A program made the translations under genes and the position numbers. A stretch of DNA of 9,518 bases from Anaerolineaceae bacterium 46_22. GTDB taxonomy: Bacteria; Chloroflexota; Anaerolineae; Anaerolineales; Anaerolineaceae. The notes beneath the pieces are model-generated. The model worked only from the letters and a program-made list of their open reading frames with translations. It did not search any database and had not been told where the DNA came from. Location of the stretch: the NCBI GenBank assembly GCA_001508595.1, contig LGHA01000037.1, positions 1 to 9,518 of the forward strand, read 5' to 3'. This document shows, piece by piece, positions 7,041 to 9,518 of the stretch. Numbering within the stretch: position 1 is the stretch's first letter; the number at the start of each line of letters is the position of its first letter.

Positions 7041-7968
7041 TTCAGAAGATAAAACCCATTGGATGCAAGTAAAAATACAAACAGATGGCGAGATAGCTGA
7101 AGCCCTGGCAGAAGTGCTGGGGCGTTTTATTTCTGAAGGAGTCGTGGTGGAAAGCCTCACAAAATTCAACACCTACACCCAGGAGAATGAACCCACAGGA
7201 GAGGTCACTGTCTCCGGTTATCTGAAAGTGGATGGCGCGCTGGAAACAAAAAAACAAGCGATCGAACAGGCATTGTGGCATCTCAGCCAGATAAGCCCCA
7301 TCCCCCAACCAGAATACACACTCGTCAAAGACCAGGATTGGATGTCTGCCTGGAAGCAGCATTACAACCCCATTCCCCTGGGGGAAAGCCTGCTGGTTTT
7401 ACCTGCCTGGCAGGAGCCCAAAGCAGGGGAGCAACGGCACATCATCCGCATCAATCCCGCCATGGCTTTCGGCACCGGGACCCATCCAACAACAAAACTT
7501 TGCTTGCGGCTTTTAGAAAAGATCCTTCAACCGGGGATGAATGTGATCGATGTCGGTTGCGGTTCAGGCATTCTTTCCATCGCCGCACTTAAAATGGGTG
7601 CAAACCATGTCATTGCAGTGGACACAGACGAACAGGCCATCACATCCACACTTGAAAACGCCGAATTAAACCATATCTCCTCAAGTGATCTCGAGCTGGG
7701 AGAAGGTTCTATTAAAGAGATTCTATCTGGACAATTTACTCACCAGCAGGCACAGCTGGTAATGGTCAACATTCTCGCACCCATTCTCATTCGATTGTTC
7801 GAGCAGGGTCTTGAAAAAACGGTACAGGAGGATGGCATCCTCCTTCTATCAGGTATTCTCGATCACCAGGAAAAAGACGTTCTTGAAGCAGCAAAAAATG
7901 CAGGCTTTTCTGTCATACAGAAATTATCCGATGAAGATTGGGTCAGTTTTGCACTCCGCAAAGGGTAG
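7033..7968 (+). CDS. prmA: Ribosomal protein L11 methyltransferase PrmA
   Basis: A cytosolic SAM-dependent enzyme that methylates lysines and the N-terminus of ribosomal protein L11. I chose GTG at 7033 (311 residues) because AGAGG (7022-7026) is 6 bases upstream. TTG at 7030 would be too close, and the later ATG at 7063 would remove the HW preceding MQVKI, which matches the usual N-terminal strand of the family. An N-terminal L11-recognition domain covers about 9-85, then [15 protein letters not shown] (103-117), the substrate-loop motif [14 protein letters not shown] (141-154), SAM motif [10 protein letters not shown] (171-179), the acidic VDTD (196-199), NILAP (246-250) and SGIL (273-276). 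It overlaps the dnaJ stop by 8 bases, so translation is probably coupled. A prmA after dnaJ is also known from Bacillus-type heat-shock clusters. Confidence 0.95.
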   Translation: MADSEDKTHWMQVKIQTDGEIAEALAEVLGRFISEGVVVESLTKFNTYTQENEPTGEVTVSGYLKVDGALETKKQAIEQALWHLSQISPIPQPEYTLVKDQDWMSAWKQHYNPIPLGESLLVLPAWQEPKAGEQRHIIRINPAMAFGTGTHPTTKLCLRLLEKILQPGMNVIDVGCGSGILSIAALKMGANHVIAVDTDEQAITSTLENAELNHISSSDLELGEGSIKEILSGQFTHQQAQLVMVNILAPILIRLFEQGLEKTVQEDGILLLSGILDHQEKDVLEAAKNAGFSVIQKLSDEDWVSFALRKG

Positions 7969-8028
7969 AATAGATTTTTATAAGTCGGTAAAAAGTTTAA
8001 ATCGAACTAGTAAAATAGCGAATAAATC

Positions 8029-8469
8029 ATGCAAGATAAAAATTCAAAACAGCAAAAATTCCTCATTGCATATTATGGTCTGCTGCAAAGCCTGCACCTT
8101 CTGGTATTGATTCGTGCAGGATATATGATGCTGCTCCAGGGCGAGCCAGCCCCTTTCCCCATTCTCCCCCCACCGGGCGGCTGGCAGGAACAGACCATGC
8201 CTTTTATGCTCGGCCTGGCTGGTATGGATGTGATCGGGATTATCCTTGGCATTTATTACAGCTTTAAGACTCTTTTCAAACAGGAACACATCCCGGGGTT
8301 GGGTATCCTTTCCTTGACTATATTTATCTCCGGTGCTGTTGTATTTGCAGCCGGCACATACCCCAGCGGCGCCTGGGCTGCCCATCCCCTATCCTATTGG
8401 AGTATGGTAATTCTTTTCGCACCGGTACCATACCTCTACGTTAAACTTTTACAATCAAATGCAAAATAA
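8029..8469 (+). CDS. Unrecognised small membrane protein with four predicted helices
   Basis: A 146-residue protein I cannot assign to a family. After a short charged N-terminus (MQDKNSKQQK), hydrophobic helices are expected at about 11-35, 57-78, 90-110 and 119-140. Between helices 1 and 2 lies a proline-rich loop (PAPFPILPPPGGW, 40-52), probably outside the membrane; the C-terminus carries a lysine and would be cytosolic. No catalytic or metal-binding motif is visible. The start has no clear ribosome site. TAAAAT at 8011-8016 could be a -10 giving a very short leader, but no good -35 is present. It follows prmA by 60 bases and may be read from the dnaJ-prmA transcript. A terminator-like hairpin follows. 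Confidence 0.75.
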   Translation: MQDKNSKQQKFLIAYYGLLQSLHLLVLIRAGYMMLLQGEPAPFPILPPPGGWQEQTMPFMLGLAGMDVIGIILGIYYSFKTLFKQEHIPGLGILSLTIFISGAVVFAAGTYPSGAWAAHPLSYWSMVILFAPVPYLYVKLLQSNAK

Positions 8470-8501
8470 TGTTGGGAAGTTAAATGAACCAAAATGCCCT
8501 C

Positions 8502-8535
8502 ATCAGGAGTGAGGACTTGAGTCCGCTGATTTTTC
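8502..8535 (+). terminator. Probable intrinsic terminator after the membrane protein gene
   Basis: ATCAG (8502-8506) pairs with CTGAT (8526-8530), and inside it GGAC (8513-8516) pairs with GTCC (8521-8524) around UUGA. The stem is followed directly by a run of T (8530-8534). The bulged stem makes it only moderate, but it sits 33 bases after the stop codon, before an AT-rich gap and a new promoter, where the transcript should end. Confidence 0.5.
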
Positions 8536-8644
8536 TATTGCAAATTTATATTGAAATTATTTAAACAATCAATTTTAATAAATGTTTACAGCGGGTTCAA
8601 AAGGTTTTGTTAATTTATTTAATTTCCTGGATCCTCAATCCCCC
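8536..8644. other. AT-rich intergenic spacer with no gene seen
   Basis: A very AT-rich stretch between the terminator-like hairpin and the marR promoter. I find no convincing reading frame, RNA gene or tandem repeat. Its right end contains one arm (8634-8639) of a palindrome that covers the promoter -35. Confidence 0.5.
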
Positions 8645-8655
8645 TTGGCATTGAG
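8634..8655. promoter_or_regulatory. Candidate MarR operator palindrome over the -35
   Basis: CTCAAT (8634-8639) and ATTGAG (8650-8655) form an inverted repeat with a 10-base centre, spanning the -35 box of the downstream promoter. A second, weaker pair TTAAT / ATTAA (8657-8661, 8672-8676) brackets the -10. MarR proteins usually repress themselves by binding such palindromes. This assignment is an inference from position and symmetry. Confidence 0.35.
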
Positions 8656-8673
8656 ATTAATAAGATATATAAT
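8645..8673 (+). promoter_or_regulatory. Strong promoter of the marR-like gene
   Basis: TTGGCA (8645-8650; 5 of 6 matches), a 17-base spacer and a perfect TATAAT (8668-8673). Expected start of transcription is about 8680. This is the best sigma-70-type promoter in the window. Confidence 0.7.
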
Positions 8674-8726
8674 TAAATCCGTTTAACTATTAAGCGAGGT
8701 AAACCATATCGGGTCAGGACCTCTTT

Positions 8727-9256
8727 ATGATTGCCCTGCGGGATTTAGTGGAAGAATCCATATATCGAGCGATGCAGCCTTTATCCTTCACAATCGGCAG
8801 CGTTCCCTTTCATTTTCGCAAACCAGTTCGCTGTTTCGACTTTATCACCACGGTGAAAGCCCAGTCAATGACCTGTCGGATCACCTTGGAATCACCATGG
8901 CGGCCGTCAGTCAATTACTGTTCCCCCTTGAAGAAGCCGGGCTGATTCAACGCTCTGAAGACCCCAAAGATCATCGGGCGAAACAAATATCTTCAACCGA
9001 AAAAGCTAAACTCAGGGTTCATGAGCGTATAAGCGACCGACATGCCTGGCTGGATGATCTTGCTGCTTTGTTGACAAACCAGGAAAAGGAAGAAATTCTG
9101 CCCGGATTATTGTTTTTAATCAATCGACTCGCCAATTATAAGGAGGCATTAGCGCTGACCAAGACCAGATCACTGAAGCCGCCTCGGCAGCCCATGTCGA
9201 GCAAGGGAACCACAATCCTCTCCTTGAACAAAAAACAAAAGAGTCGAGCTGAATAA
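8727..9256 (+). pseudogene. MarR-family transcription regulator, split by a -1 frameshift
   Basis: Two frames together spell a MarR-type winged-helix regulator. The first starts at ATG 8727 (AGGA 7 bases upstream) and reads LRDLVEESIYRAMQ. From about 8777 the homology continues in the -1 frame as AFILHNRQRSLSFS and LFRLYHHG, then the DNA-binding part LSDHLGITMAAVSQLL, the wing RSEDPKDHRAKQIS and the C-terminal helix to the stop at 9254-9256. The ATG at 8897 is internal to the recognition helix and cannot be the real start. Deletion of one G from an original CAGGCC at 8775-8779 would explain the shift. An in-frame ATA at 8706 with GAGG 6 bases upstream may be a mutated original start. Either the gene is decaying or the assembly has an error; I see no canonical slippery heptamer. 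The family call is confident, the ligand unknown. Confidence 0.75.
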
Positions 9257-9280
9257 CAGCCAGTTCGAAATGCAGCTCGA
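9244..9280 (+). other. Inverted repeat over the end of the marR-like gene
   Basis: TCGAGCTG (9244-9251) and CAGCTCGA (9273-9280) are perfect 8-base arms with a 21-base loop that includes the marR stop codon and a TTCGAA palindrome. No T-run follows, so it is not a standard terminator. It could stabilise the mRNA or modulate read-through into the next gene. Confidence 0.35.
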
Positions 9281-9371
9281 ATAATCTGATTGTGAAATTT
9301 ATCATCAACATTTGCATAAGTGAGATTGGACTGATCAGCCAGCCAATGACCAACAAGATTGAGATTATGTA

Positions 9372-9518
9372 ATGACAGTAGACCCAAATCAACAAGACAA
9401 AGCTGAGTTAAAACTCTTTAAGAATAAAAAGACCCAAATTTCCATCATGGTTGGTGTGCTGATCATCGCTTTGATCGTTACAATCTCCTTCAGGTTTGAG
9501 GACTTTCAGGGTTATGCA
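9372..9518 (+). CDS. Membrane-anchored protein, N-terminal part only
   Basis: An open frame begins at ATG 9372 and runs off the window after 49 residues. It has a hydrophilic, lysine-rich N-terminus (1-21, ending LKLFKNKKTQ), one hydrophobic segment at about 22-41 (ISIMVGVLIIALIVTISF) and then FEDFQGYA. By the positive-inside rule the N-terminus stays in the cytosol and the rest is exported. There is no strong ribosome site; only TGAGAT lies about 10 bases upstream. It follows the marR-like gene by 115 bases with no obvious promoter between, so it could be the regulated target, for example a membrane component of an efflux system such as a membrane-fusion protein. That role is a guess from context; the visible part does not identify a family. 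Confidence 0.6.
   Translation, partial: MTVDPNQQDKAELKLFKNKKTQISIMVGVLIIALIVTISFRFEDFQGYA

Noticed and set aside
7275..7592. A 105-residue + strand frame inside prmA
   Set aside because: It is an alternative phase of a well-conserved PrmA region, with low-complexity composition and no motif.
8772..8782. Programmed -1 ribosomal frameshift in the marR-like gene
   Set aside because: No X-XXY-YYZ slippery heptamer and no clear stimulatory stem follow; a single lost G explains the shift more simply.
8897..9256. A complete 119-residue gene starting at ATG 8897
   Set aside because: That ATG lies inside the DNA-recognition helix of a MarR domain, and in-frame homology continues upstream (LSDHLGIT), so it is the 3' part of a longer gene.
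9292..9372. Short leader peptide (GTG 9292) overlapping the last gene's start as TAATG
   Set aside because: About 26 residues, no ribosome site and no family likeness; the overlap alone is weak evidence.

Overview
This window looks like chromosomal DNA of moderate GC from an environmental bacterium, most likely a Chloroflexota of the Anaerolineae type. That placement is an inference from protein character and gene set, not a search. Its core is a CIRCE-controlled class I heat-shock cluster, hrcA-grpE-dnaK-dnaJ-prmA, all on the + strand.

Layout: (1) 1-745, minus strand, the 5' part of a gene that leaves the window at base 1. It encodes a degenerate PP2C-like protein of 248 visible residues. 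(2) 746-820, a short divergent promoter region built on a perfect inverted repeat, so that the same bases spell TTATAC-N17-TATAAT on both strands. (3) 821-1843, a FemAB/CelD-like GNAT acyltransferase whose start codon sits where its transcript should begin (probably leaderless). (4) 1844-2151, a non-coding stretch with degenerate 7-bp repeats followed by the heat-shock promoter and CIRCE. (5) 2152-7968, hrcA, grpE, dnaK, dnaJ and prmA. The 167-bp dnaK-dnaJ gap holds a strong hairpin, a second overlapping hairpin and a separate promoter for dnaJ. (6) 8029-8469, an unrecognised four-helix membrane protein, followed by a terminator-like hairpin. (7) 8536-9256, an AT-rich promoter region and a MarR-family regulator gene that is complete in content but split by a -1 frameshift. 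(8) 9372-9518, the start of a gene for a membrane-anchored protein that runs off the right edge.

How the genes work together: HrcA should bind CIRCE in the leader of its own transcript and repress hrcA-grpE-dnaK until heat or misfolded protein ties up the chaperones. DnaK, DnaJ and GrpE form the ATP-driven folding cycle. PrmA, overlapping the end of dnaJ, methylates ribosomal protein L11. A perfect TATAAT before grpE and a TTGACA promoter before dnaJ suggest that expression can be partly uncoupled from CIRCE. The MarR gene and the membrane gene after it look like a separate regulator-plus-target unit.

I see no CRISPR array, tRNA, rRNA, insertion sequence or clear defence system. The most unusual items are the symmetric divergent promoter, the heptamer repeat pair, the degenerate PP2C-like protein and the frameshifted marR with an intact promoter.
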